DNA of 64,000 bases, from contig NC_088098.1 of NCBI RefSeq assembly GCF_036370855.1, forward strand, positions 35,963,981 to 36,027,980, written 5' to 3'. A program made the translations under genes and the position numbers. Below the pieces are notes generated by a model. The model had not been told where the DNA came from. It saw nothing but the letters and a program-made list of their open reading frames with translations, and ran no database searches. The DNA is from Dromaius novaehollandiae (lineage: Eukaryota; Chordata; Aves; Casuariiformes; Dromaiidae). Below are positions 27,078 to 37,147 of the stretch, in pieces (position 1 is the stretch's first letter; the number at the start of each line of letters is the position of its first letter).

Positions 27078-29274
27078 GTAAGCCTTTCTTGTGTTCTGTT
27101 GTGGGAAAATAGAAGTTTATTCCAAAAGTGGTGATGCAGTTTTGCTTTCAGCATCTGATAATTTGTACATGGCTTAAAATAGCTATAAGATACTTAGTCA
27201 GATGAATGAAGTTGTAGTTTTGTTTAAAGATGATCCTCTTTTTTTAAAAAAAAAAAATACTGAAAGTCTTGTTTGAATAGGAGATAGCATGCACTGGAAG
27301 AAGATCGCAGCTTCATAAACTCATGTGTTAAAGATGGAGAAGCTTTCTTAATTCCTTTTTATGGATTTAATTTTAAAAAATCATGAATTTAGAAATTAAA
27401 CATTTGTAGACAAATTGGATTAAATTCTGATGTCTAAGTTGTCCTTAGGACGGGACAGGGGAAGTTAGGCTGGCTCTTCCACGTTTCTTTCTCTTCCACA
27501 TGGCTTCAGACTTGTTTAGCTTGGTATGCTCTTGAGGTGAGAATCACATAGAATTTGTCTGTCGACTGTTCCTATAACGAGCTCTTGAAAGCATTGGCTA
27601 ATTCCAGTCAAATTTGACCAAAGGGAAGAGCTCTCATGACAACCGAGCTTCTGTAAGCTTCATGAACTTATGAGACCACTGAAGAAGTCTTACAGGGCTC
27701 TGCTGTTGGGAAGTTGTAGCATGGGCTGACAGCTTGCTAGACACCAGCGTTGCGCAGTGCCATAAGCGCCATGAACTGTTGTATTGGTAGTGGCTGTCCT
27801 TTTGCAGCGCTGTAGCCTGCCTTTCACTGGCGGCCTGGGCAGTGTCTCCACTGCCTCGATGACAGTATATTCCCTTCTACTCAGGCCATTACTCTCACAG
27901 CCTGACCCCTGCAAACTCCCATACTGCTGTTACGGCAGGCTCTTGTGGGAAGTGATGCTGCCAGGGTAGGAATTGCCCCCTCACCCCTACCCCTTGTTTG
28001 GAGCTTTGGCTTTACATTAGGGAACCCAATTTTGTGCTTGCACAACACGATTAGTCAGCCATGCAGCACCTGCCCTGACCAGCAGGTGCTCTAAACAGCA
28101 TCAACAGCATCATAAGCAGGGAGAGCCAGTAGGGTGTTTGAGTAGGTTTTGATGAAAAATATGTAGTTACTGTAGGGAAAATATTTTTGGGGGTGGAGGG
28201 AACCACCTGCTGTACTGGAGAGGACACCCAGGGAGGATGCTTGTCTGTGGATCCTGTTACTACTTCTCCCAGTTGGCCCCTGGGAAAAGGTTTTCTTTTT
28301 TGCTCCTATCTGTCTCTCCCTCTCTTCCTTTCTCCATTCATTTTTATTTTTCCCCAGAAGTAACTTTCACTTTTACGGTTGATGCAGGCCATCAGCTATG
28401 GACCCTACCAATTAATTTTTGTGTTTGTGAACCTGTCTCAACATTCTTTGTGCCCCAGGAGATTCCCCATCAAAGGCAGACCTTAAATATGTCTTAAATG
28501 AGGAGACAGCTTGAGTTGCCACTCAGACCATCTTGGATAGCAAAGTCAGAAAACTATTAGACATATTTCTGTGCAAAGTCAGTTCTGCTCTGGTGCTTAC
28601 CAGACAAACAAGCCTCCTTAGATGTTAAAAAGCTGAATGCTTTCTGCAGAAACAATTAGAGCTATGTAGAGCATTCGTTACTTATTTATTAAGCCCTTCT
28701 TCAGAGCAGCTTCTAGGAATCGTTAGTGAACTGAGCTTGAATCAGAAGAGTGAAATTACATGATGTTTTAAGCCAATCCAACTTGGTGTTCTTGTGACTC
28801 TGCTTCCTCCCTTGCTGCAATATTGATGCTATTCTGACCCCACAGGGAGCAGGTTTAACATGCTAAGATAAGAGGAAATTATTGACTTTTTTTTTTTCCT
28901 GGGTTAGCTTTCTGTCACCTTCCTGGCTCAGACAGGCTTTAGTTTTGGTGGAAGGGTGGGAGTGTTTACCTGAGGAAGGAAGAGTTGGTGACAGCACCAG
29001 CTTATGTCAGTTTACTGTTCTTACTGCACTTGAATTAGTCCCGTAACAATCTGTGAATTTTTTTGCCTGTTAAGTAGGGACAAACACGTTTTTCCGTAAA
29101 GCACTTAAGATTCCTCTTTGTAAAGTTCTGTGAAAGCTCAGAGAATCATTATGTACTGTTACTGAAGTGGTGTTTCAGATTATGCTTTAGCACTACATAA
29201 AACTTTAGATCAAGAATTGAAATGCTTTATTCTAATTTGAATTATATAATTAAACTTTTGCCTTCCATTTGCAG
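27078..29274 (+). other. CPSF6: CPSF6 intron 4
   Basis: A 2.2 kb intron, GTAAGC to TTTGCAG. A T/A homopolymer junction lies at about 27239-27257. A GC-richer block at about 27660-28060 stands out from its AT-rich surroundings and may be an old insertion; I could not name its family and see no clear target-site duplication. No exon is supported. Confidence 0.8.
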
Positions 29275-29448
29275 CCACACAGTCTGGTCAGATGTCTGGG
29301 GAAGGTAAAGCTGGTCCACCAGGCGGAAGCTCACGTGCAGCATTTCCACCTAGTAACAGAGGGCGAGGCCGTTTTCCAGGTGCTATTCCAGGTGGAGACA
29401 GATTCCCTGGACCAGCAGGGCCAGGAGGGCCACCACCACCTTTTCCAG
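29275..29448 (+). CDS. CPSF6: CPSF6 coding exon 5 (residues 174-232, GAR motif)
   Basis: The exon encodes TTQSGQMSGEGKAGPP, then SSRAAFPPSNRGRGRFPG and the start of the proline-rich region ending PPPPFP. It enters after the first base of the threonine codon (after TTTGCAG) and leaves after the first base of an alanine codon (GTAAAA donor). The arginines of NRGRGRF fall at 202, 204 and 206, the GAR positions that are arginine-methylated in the human protein. Just before them the bird has PPSN where I recall PQGG in human. This is the one visibly variable spot of the exon. Confidence 0.96.
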
Positions 29449-30662
29449 GTAAAATATATAATACGTGAGGCTTTGGTTTTATTTCTGTTTTCTTGTATTA
29501 ATACAGCATACTTATTTGGGGAATTAAAAAATCAAGGTAATTTGGTTAGTATGTTGTAATGAACGTTCACAACTGGGGTGCAGGATTCTCAGTATCATTT
29601 GTTGCTGTTCAAAATAGGGAGTTCTACTTCCAACATCAAAGGTTATTTTGAAGTGCTAAGTAAATAAATAGATAAATAGTTTTGATAGTGATATAAACAC
29701 ATTTTAGAGACATTCTGTATAGTGTGCCAATGTATTTTTTTTAAAGCATGAAAAAAACTAAGGAAGATCATGTTAGGAAACAGATTTGTCTTTACTGAAG
29801 TGTAGTTCAGATTTTCTCACTAGCTGTGTGGGGTGAGAATGTCTGTGTTGCGGATCAGTTGTCCAGTAGCATAAAGTAATTGCATTCCTTACTGCATTGC
29901 TATTTTGCGTATGATCAGAAATTCAGCTTTCATTCATGGCCACTGGCAGGTCAGTTAGCTGGCACTTAGAATACCTCTTACTTGAGGAGGTGTTTGTGTG
30001 TAGTCAGGGACCTTTTACGGGACAAATCTCCATCATGCACTGGGCTTGCATGTTAAGCTCTCATTTCAGATAAAGCCTTTTTAATAAATGTCAGTCTGCA
30101 GTAGATTGTCTATTAACACTGAAAGGGAAATGGTTAGATTGAAAAACTACTGATGAGTACCTGGTCATTCTGTAGTAGATTGTCTACTAACGCTCAAAAG
30201 GAAATGGTCAAATTGGAAAACCACTAATTGAGGTAATCTGAAGGTAGGTTTGGGTACTTCGTTTGCCTGACCTTCTCCAATACATTTTTTTTCCATATTT
30301 TTAATATGTATTTTATTTTATGCCCCGTCTGAGAGACCAGCTGCAAGTATTAGTAGGCTGCAATCTTTTCTAGTTTTGTAAGCTTTGGATTTTTTGGTGA
30401 CGATAGCAGGTGACTAAATAATTTTTTTCTTTGTTTACTTGTTTTCACGTTAATGGTGTTCTGTCTGGAATATCGATAAAGAAGTAACTGTTTAAAATTT
30501 ACCAAATTACCTGTCCCTAACGTGGGACCATGTATGCCTTGTGCAAGTTGCATGATTGTTCAGTGAGATTAAAAAAAAACAAAAAAAATTAATCACTTCA
30601 ATAAGACTTTTATTTCCCTCTTTTTTTTCTTTTTTTTCTTTTTTCTTTTTTCTTTTTTTTAG
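29449..30662 (+). other. CPSF6: CPSF6 intron 5
   Basis: A 1.2 kb intron, GTAAAA to TTTTTTTAG, ending in an exceptionally long T/C tract (about 30611-30660). It includes the 74-bp tandem duplication listed below. In human an alternative 37-codon cassette exon lies between these coding exons; I saw no clear counterpart here by eye. Confidence 0.8.
30090..30231 (+). repeat. Two-copy tandem duplication, 74-bp period
   Basis: Copy 1 (30090-30157) and copy 2 (30164-30231) share GTAGATTGTCTA-type cores (AGTAGATTGTCT followed by ATTAAC or ACTAAC), then GGAAATGGT and ACTA blocks, at a constant offset of 74 bases with about one mismatch in five or six. It is a local duplication in intron 5, not a known repeat family. 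Confidence 0.8.
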
Positions 30663-31167
30663 CTGGACAAACTCCCCCACGTCCACCCTTAGGTCCTCCA
30701 GGTCCACCAGGCCCACCAGGCCCTCCACCTCCTGGTCAGGTCCTTCCTCCTCCACTAGCTGGACCTCCTAATCGTGGTGACCGTCCACCACCACCAGTTC
30801 TGTTTCCAGGGCAGCCTTTTGGTCAGCCTCCACTTGGGCCACTTCCTCCAGGCCCTCCACCACCAGTTCCAGGCTATGGACCACCACCAGGTCCACCACC
30901 ACCGCAGCAGGGTCCACCTCCACCTCCAGGTCCATTTCCCCCTCGTCCGCCTGGCCCTCTTGGCCCACCCCTGACTCTTGCTCCTCCTCCACATCTCCCT
31001 GGGCCACCTCCAGGTGCCCCACCGCCTGCACCACATGTGAATCCAGCTTTCTTCCCCCCACCCGCCAATAGTGGCATACCTACTTCAGACAGCCGTGGCC
31101 CACCTCCAACAGATCCGTATGGCCGACCTCCACCATATGACAGAGGTGACTATGGGCCACCTGGAAG
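30663..31167 (+). CDS. CPSF6: CPSF6 coding exon 6 (residues 232-400, proline-rich region with FG motif)
   Basis: This is the largest coding exon. It encodes an almost uninterrupted Pro/Gly-rich low-complexity region: GQTPPRPPLG, repeated GPPGPP, GDRPPPPVLFPGQPFG, then QPPLGPLPPGPPPP and onward to DPYGRPPPYDRGDYGPPG. F284 (codon 30818-30820) with G285 is the FG motif equivalent to F321 of the longer human isoform, the residue that docks into the HIV-1 capsid hexamer pocket. The region is also involved in condensate behaviour. The acceptor is preceded by a very long pyrimidine tract, and the donor is GTGAGT. The exon leaves after the second base of R400. Proline is mostly CCA/CCT, which makes the minus strand look like Trp/Arg- or Gly/Val-rich open frames; those are shadows. 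Confidence 0.97.
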
Positions 31168-33501
31168 GTGAGTGCTTTTGGTGTAATGTGTTTGATAGCA
31201 GTGGGTTTTATTCCTTGTAGGAAGCGTTTGATTTTCTTTTTAAAGCAAACTTTTTAGAAATAATGGAAAATAAGGCTGGAAGGGATCCCATGAGGCTTCT
31301 GACTTTCCCCTTTTCACTTCTTTCAGTGAAACATATCTCAGAAATGTATTTGTAGAATTAAGAAAGTCTTGAAATGCAACACTAGTGTTCTTATTTTCCC
31401 CTTTTCATCTCCGAACTGTTTGTCTTCACTGTTCATGTTTGGTGTCATTCCATGTGTTCTATCTGCAAACTTACTCATCACTTCTTATGCAGTGGCTTGT
31501 GGTTATGCTTCTGTCTCAACTTGAAATTTTCATCTGTACCCTTATCATCTTGCTTTGCAAGCTGTCTTGTTAGAACACTCAAGAATTTTCCTTTTTGAAT
31601 GCATACATGTGTTGAGTACAGTGCAGTACCAAGATCTATGGCTGTGTCATTTTCATCTTTTAGCAGCTCTGCTGGAACACTTCCTCTTCATTGATTCAAC
31701 TTAAAGTTAGTCTTTTTGTCTCAAAAAACAGGTGTGGATTTACTCCAAGGCTTTTATCTTCATTTTCTGTCAAATTGCTTCTGCTCATTTGGTACAGTCT
31801 TGCTGTGTTTGTAGCAGTAGCCTTTTCTATGGTTAATCTGATCTGGGACAGAGTTTTCGGGTCTCTCTGACTTGACTCATCAGACTTTTCAGATCTTGTT
31901 TGAAACATCTTCATCTGTGCTTTCAAATATCTCTGTCTTGCTGCTGTTTCTTAATTTTCACTATATTTGTATTCTTTAAAACATTTTGGGATAAATTGTA
32001 AGAAATGTACTTGTAGTTACATATGGATTTTTCAGTTGTGATTTTACTCCTAGTATGAGAGACTTCTTGCATAAAGCTGTTTTTCTGCAAAGACACTTTG
32101 CTTTGATGCTTCCTTTTACATATAATCACAAAGGTTTTTTTTTTTTTTTTTGAAGGAGAAATAAGCATTTGTACATATTATGTTCATACAGAAACTGTAG
32201 AAACTCAAGCATTTGGCATATTTGCCTGAAATAGAATAAATAAGTTTCTTTTGACAGACAAAATGTAGGTTGTCCGCAGTTTATAGAATGGTTGGGGAGG
32301 GAAGGAGTGGGAATAGGACAGTATCACTTTACTTGCTGTCCAGTATTTTCATTAATAATGTTAAAACTATCATCCATAACTATTTAAATTGTCATTAATT
32401 ATATATCATAGGCGTTTCACTGGAAATAACATGTCCATAAGAGAAAAAATACATTTTCCATTCTATGGGAGGCACACGAAAAATAATACTCAAAACTCAG
32501 GGAGGTATGAATTTTTAGACATTTCCTCTTATGCTAAACTGGCTATAGGATCTTGTTCCACTTCTTGCACTTAAGAGGATAGCATTGCTTATGATTCTGC
32601 ATTTTCTTTCTACCGGAAGAACTAACACTGTTTTAGAAATATCATCAAGCAGTAGGCCAGTTTGACAGTCTCAACTTTTGTCTCTAACACATTCTTCCAG
32701 ATTTTCTGTATGGTGCAGAGGCTGGTTAATAGGACACTGCAAAACTTTAGGGAAATTTTTTTATAGGTTAACTTACGTTACTTTGGAAACCATGTATAGG
32801 CAGCTAATAATTAAAGAAAAAAGTGTAAATGAGAGTACAAGGATTCTCCTTTATTGCTTCCTCCTTACTATGACCAGTTTGGAGATAAATTCAGAGTACC
32901 TTGAACTTGACCAGAAACACACACACACAAAAATAAAATTAGCTGTAAAATGTTGAAGTGTCTTTCAGGAAATAGAGTGTTTTAAAGATGATAGACTGAA
33001 TTTGCTTTTCCTAAGTTATAGCATTCTGGTCTGAGGAATCTGGAAAACAGGAACGTATAGTTCTAATTCCAGTATTGTTATAAAAATGATCTCTAATTTT
33101 GCTCAAAATGCATCACGCATGTACTTGCATTTCCACATCCATTCAATTGGGATAATATTTACTTACATACCTTCAAGGATGTTATGAAAGTAGTCATATT
33201 TGTAAAGCACAGTATTAAGTGCTGCTGAATCTTCACAGTAAATGGCATGAACAAGAATAAGCCTGTTTTATATAGCAGATATCATAACTGTGTTTTGTTT
33301 TGTTTTGTTTTACTTTTTTCTTTTAGCCTTCAGGATTTTATACTGTAACATGGTCCTTAACAAAGCAAAAACCAAACACAGATCCTGCTTTCTTTTCTGT
33401 TTGTCACTTTGCTTAAAGTTGCAAATTTGGATTGTTAAAACTGCAATGCTATCTTCATAAGTTTTTCTGACCTTTTTAAATAGTAGTTTTATTACTTGCA
33501 G
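31168..33501 (+). other. CPSF6: CPSF6 intron 6
   Basis: A 2.3 kb intron, GTGAGT to TTGCAG. It contains a probable antisense CR1 relic (31240-31560), a T18 run near 32135 and a TTTTG repeat near 33292-33310. No exon is supported. Confidence 0.85.
31240..31560 (-). mobile_element. Probable degenerate antisense CR1 relic
   Basis: 'gctggaagggatcccatgagg' at about 31274-31294 resembles the reverse complement of the CR1 3' end (GGTTGGAAGGGACCTC...). 'atctgcaaacttactcatcac' at about 31460-31480, preceded by a 'tttggtgtcattcc' piece, resembles a second antisense CR1 landmark further inside. The spacing implies internal deletion and heavy decay. Confidence 0.45.
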
Positions 33502-33617
33502 AGAAATGGATGCTGCCAGGACACCTCTAAGTGAAGCAGAATTTGAAGAAATCATGAATAGAAATAGGGCGATCTCAAGCAGTGCCATTTCAAGAGCTGT
33601 ATCAGATGCCAGTGCTG
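33502..33617 (+). CDS. CPSF6: CPSF6 coding exon 7 (residues 400-439)
   Basis: The exon completes R400 and encodes [20 protein letters not shown] then [18 protein letters not shown], leaving after the first base of G439 at a GTCAGT donor. This predicted-helical block is shared with the paralogue CPSF7 and lies between the proline-rich region and the Arg-rich tail. Alanine at 404 (MDAAR) is threonine in human, as I recall; the rest appears unchanged. Confidence 0.96.
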
Positions 33618-33958
33618 GTCAGTAAAACTCGATTAATGTTTCCCATTCTACATGACTGGAAAGAGTTTATAGTTTTCCTATTAAGAAACTTGCTGCCTGA
33701 AGCCACATTTTTCTGATTATTATGATGTGAGACTGAATTGAGGCACAATCTGTGACTGATTTTTGTATTGTACTCAAACTAGTTTTTGAGAATACCTTCT
33801 GATTACTAAGCTGGACAGTATTTTAGTATTTGGTCCTACAGTAAATTATTTGGATGGCTGTTGAAGAGAAGATGCTCCAAATGGTAATATTATTACAGAT
33901 GATAAATCTCTGTTTTAATTTGCATAATTTTCTAATAATGACTTTATATCATTTTCAG
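33618..33958 (+). other. CPSF6: CPSF6 intron 7
   Basis: A short 0.34 kb AT-rich intron, GTCAGT to TTTTCAG. No other feature was seen. Confidence 0.85.
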
Positions 33959-34112
33959 GGGATTATGGAAGTGCTATAGAGACCTTGGTAACTGCGATTT
34001 CCTTAATTAAACAGTCCAAAGTATCTGCAGATGATCGTTGTAAAGTACTTATTAGCTCTCTTCAGGATTGCCTTCATGGAATTGAGTCCAAGTCTTATGG
34101 TTCTGGATCCAG
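33959..34112 (+). CDS. CPSF6: CPSF6 coding exon 8 (residues 439-490)
   Basis: The exon completes G439 and encodes [20 protein letters not shown], then [20 protein letters not shown] and [10 protein letters not shown]. It continues the conserved C-terminal helical region found in CPSF6 and CPSF7. It leaves after two bases of an arginine codon at a GTAAAA donor. The last residues are a Gly/Ser linker to the Arg-rich tail encoded by exon 9. Confidence 0.97.
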
Positions 34113-34654
34113 GTAAAACTTTCCTCTTCCATCTGCAACTGTTTATTAAAAGGGAAGGTACTACCTAGTACAAATCAGAGATTAGTATTTCTTTAAAAGC
34201 TTAAATAACACCTGTTTCAGAGTTAGTCCAACCATCGAGCCTATAGTACATTTGGATACTGTAGCAGTAGTATAGCTGACCTTGAATATTAAAAGCACAA
34301 AGACAGCTGTTGCTGGCACAGATTTTCAGTATTCATATTAGCAGCCACATTGTAGTGATCGTTTGAGGTATGGTGTATTCCTCCAGCTGATTTCAGCCGC
34401 CTTGTCCTCCATTCTGTCCATGTGCTTTCTGACTTTTGCTTGAAGATTAGGAAGTGGATGACACCTCCCTACTATCTGTAACTGAGTCCTTAGCCACCAC
34501 CTTCTATACCAGCTATCTTTCATGTTATATACCAAAACAGTTCTGCACCACAGTGAACAGGTATTTCTCTCATATCGTTTTTTGATCACAAAATCAACAT
34601 GTAGATAGATGGCTTGTAGTTTGAAGAAAAATTTAATGAAGTAATTTCTTTTAG
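34113..34654 (+). other. CPSF6: CPSF6 intron 8
   Basis: A 0.54 kb intron, GTAAAA to TTTTAG, ending in the TAGAAG tandem acceptor. An open frame of 115 codons crosses it on the minus strand with no recognisable content. Confidence 0.85.
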
Positions 34655-34844
34655 AAGACGTGAACGATCCAGGGAGAGGGACCACAGTAGGTCAAGAGAA
34701 AAAAGCAGACGCCACAAATCACGTAGCAGAGATCGTCATGATGACTATTACCGGGAAAGAAGCCGTGAAAGAGAGAGGCATCGTGACCGTGACAGAGACC
34801 GCGACAGAGAACGTGACAGAGAGAGGGAATATCGTCATCGTTAG
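34655..34844 (+). CDS. CPSF6: CPSF6 coding exon 9 (Arg-rich tail and stop codon)
   Basis: The exon encodes [20 protein letters not shown] and onward through [16 protein letters not shown] and an RD/RE repeat to EYRHR and TAG (34842-34844). This alternating-charge tail recruits SR-type partners and the CPSF scaffold subunit FIP1, and is the transportin-3 nuclear import signal. The acceptor is a NAGNAG (TAG at 34652-34654, AAG at 34655-34657). Use of TAG gives RRR and a 552-residue protein; use of AAG gives RR and 551 residues, matching the human length. The exon runs on to 34849, 5 nt past the stop, then a GTGAGC donor. Confidence 0.95.
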
Positions 34845-34990
34845 AGAAGGTGAGCAGTTGTTTCATGTTCTTGAATTTAACTGTTACTGATTTACTGAAA
34901 GTAACTACTCTAGATTTGAGATTATTTACACAGTTAATGTCTGTGTTTAAATGGTCCAGCAGTATGTACTGAATCACTTTCTTCTTGTAG

Positions 34991-35008
34991 CATCTGAAAT
35001 AAACTTAG
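34991..35008 (+). other. CPSF6: Possible 18-nt microexon or proximal poly(A) site
   Basis: A good acceptor (CTTTCTTCTTGTAG, ending 34990) is followed 18 nt later by a perfect donor, GTAAGT. The 18 nt also contain AATAAA at 34998-35003, followed by a G/T-rich stretch (GGTTGTGGGAGGGAGGGAG near 35031-35049) suited to a downstream element. UGUA occurs twice shortly upstream. It may serve as a UTR microexon or as a proximal cleavage site just 150 nt past the stop, or be coincidence. Confidence 0.35.
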
Positions 35009-36682
35009 GTAAGTAATGACAGGTAACTCTGGTTGTGGGAGGGAGGGAGTATTTGTGTGATTCCTTTCTTCTGCAGATTGCATGCCTTCTTTCTAATCTT
35101 CTGTGGTGTGGTATTAACTGTTGCAGTTCTTATGAAGGGGGATTAAACCAATTCTTAAAAAAGCAGTAAGCCAGACTCATAAATCTGCTCTCTCAAATCT
35201 TAGAAAATTATACCAAACTTGTGGGTTTATTTTCATTTGTATTTCAAATAAAAAATCAACCTGTGCAAGGACTGCAGCATTTAGCACTTTATATGTATTG
35301 TCTGGATTATTTCAGTGTAGGAAGCACATGTACTTACTGTTGCAGTCCTTACACAAGTGGATTTTTTTTTTAACAGTTCTCAGTGACTTTTACTCAAATT
35401 CAAGAAATGTAGCCAGACTTTGCTCTTTAATTTATGAAATGTGGCCTCTCAGTATTTTCTGTCTTTTTCTTATCTTTCAACCAAGTTCAGGTATTACATT
35501 CAATTAGATTGACGGTTGGTTGTTTTCCCCTCCACTGCCCTGCTTTTTCATTCCTCCACCCATTTGGTAGTAAAGCCATTGTCTGAAGATGAATAAACAG
35601 ATGAATGACACAAGGATTGGTTCTTTTCTGGTTGTTCACATGCTAAAGTGTTCTTTTATTTCATATATCTGCAGTCGTGCATGCATTAAATATCTAGATA
35701 GCTACGGAGTAGCACTTTGAAAAATGCTTTTTTCAGTGTGCTACTGAGAACTTTAAAATACATAGGAATGCTCATCACATTACATAATGTCCCATTTTGA
35801 GGATCAGTAATTTGAACTGTTCATGATTCCTTGTATTTGACAGTTGGAATAAAAACCTGCCTCGTGCTTTCATTGAGGTAGTCTTTTTCCCTTTTTAGGA
35901 GAATTCTCTGCTAAATCTACTTTAAAATTGAAATTTAGCAGACTTGCTTGTCTGCCTAACTTCATTTCTTATGTTTACCTTCACATTTGGTTTCCACATT
36001 TGCATGTGGCACTTATTCATGGAAACTCATTTGTAGAAGTTAAATAAAGCAAAACTTTCTAGAAGTCATGTAAACTATATTCCTAAGTAAAAATAGACCT
36101 ATAATTTTGTATCAATTGAATGTCAGTTTTTCATAGTAGGCTTCTGTGGCACTGAGTCCTGGAGAGAACAAAATGTGATACTAAACAGTCCAGCCTATTC
36201 AGTGTTACGTGGGATGCTGTTTTGGGTTCATGTGCTAACAGGGGACATGTAAAGCAGTAATGGACCAAGAAAAGGGGAGTCAAAGGCTTAAATAGGAAGG
36301 TGAAATGTGGCACTTGAAATAAAGCCAACAGTAGTATATATCTCTTAATGCCACTTTTTGTTATAAAAAATGGCTTGGTAAAATATTTCTGGAATTTCAT
36401 AAAAAAATAGCAGCTGTGGTCCTTAATTGTAAAATGTCAGAACATAAAAATGCAGATTTAACAAAAATAAATGTAGTTTCTCTTGTCGAATTGGATTTTG
36501 TGATATTTGCCAATAGTTGTTATTAATAGGAAGTAATCATTGAGCTGAACTATGGATGCATTTCCAGAGTTTTTTTTACTTCTGATGGAAAGAAGCAAGC
36601 TATACTAAAAATTGTTCATAGTTTGGAATTTAAGGGTTTTTTTTGTTTGTTTTTGCTTTTTTAACCCTTGACATGCTTTGTT

Positions 36683-36725
36683 AATAAAGCTTTAATTTTT
36701 GTGTATGTAGACTGTAATGTATGTA
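36683..36725 (+). terminator. CPSF6: Candidate intronic poly(A) signal with UGUA cluster
   Basis: AATAAA at 36683-36688 is followed by a G/T-rich stretch in which TGTA occurs five times (starting at 36702, 36706, 36713, 36718 and 36722). UGUA is the recognition element of NUDT21, the partner of the protein encoded here. Use of this site from an unspliced exon 9 would give a 3'UTR of about 1.9 kb. Confidence 0.4.
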
Positions 36726-37123
36726 GATGTGGAGTTTCTGTGCCAAGTACAGATTCCTCCCCCTCCAACCCCCCCAAGGAAACATATCCAAGGTCATTAG
36801 GTTGCATTTTGTAATTACCGAAACACAATTTTAAAATGAATTTTAATCCTATTGTGAGACTGTGATTTCAGTCTCTGTTCAGGTGGGATTTACATATGCA
36901 ACTTGCTTCAACTTTGCTATGTGCTGGGACTTCACTTTTTTCAGAGGAGTTGTATAGATAAGATTCCCTTGCACAAAGAAGAAAATAGGTCAGAAGAACT
37001 TGATTAAAGGGCAAATTTAGTATTCTGTGTGTAAATGAAAGCATTTGGTATTTTTGAAAAGATAAGTTGTAAACATTTTGTTGTGTTACTGTCTTAATGA
37101 AGGAGGACTTTTTTGTAGTTTTG

Positions 37124-37147
37124 TTTTTATATATATATATATATATA
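37124..37147 (+). repeat. (TA)n microsatellite
   Basis: A short TATATA run at about 37128-37147 is flanked by T and A homopolymers within the last CPSF6 intron. Confidence 0.8.

Noticed and set aside
29449-30662. Search for the 37-codon cassette exon of the longer human CPSF6 isoform
   Set aside because: I found no stretch in intron 5 that would encode it by eye. A translated alignment would be needed to exclude a diverged copy.
30507-31077. Minus-strand open frames rich in Trp/Arg, Glu/Val or Gly opposite CPSF6 exon 6
   Set aside because: They are complements of CCA/CCT proline codons. The Lys/Glu run is the complement of the pyrimidine tract. The + strand has a certain gene.
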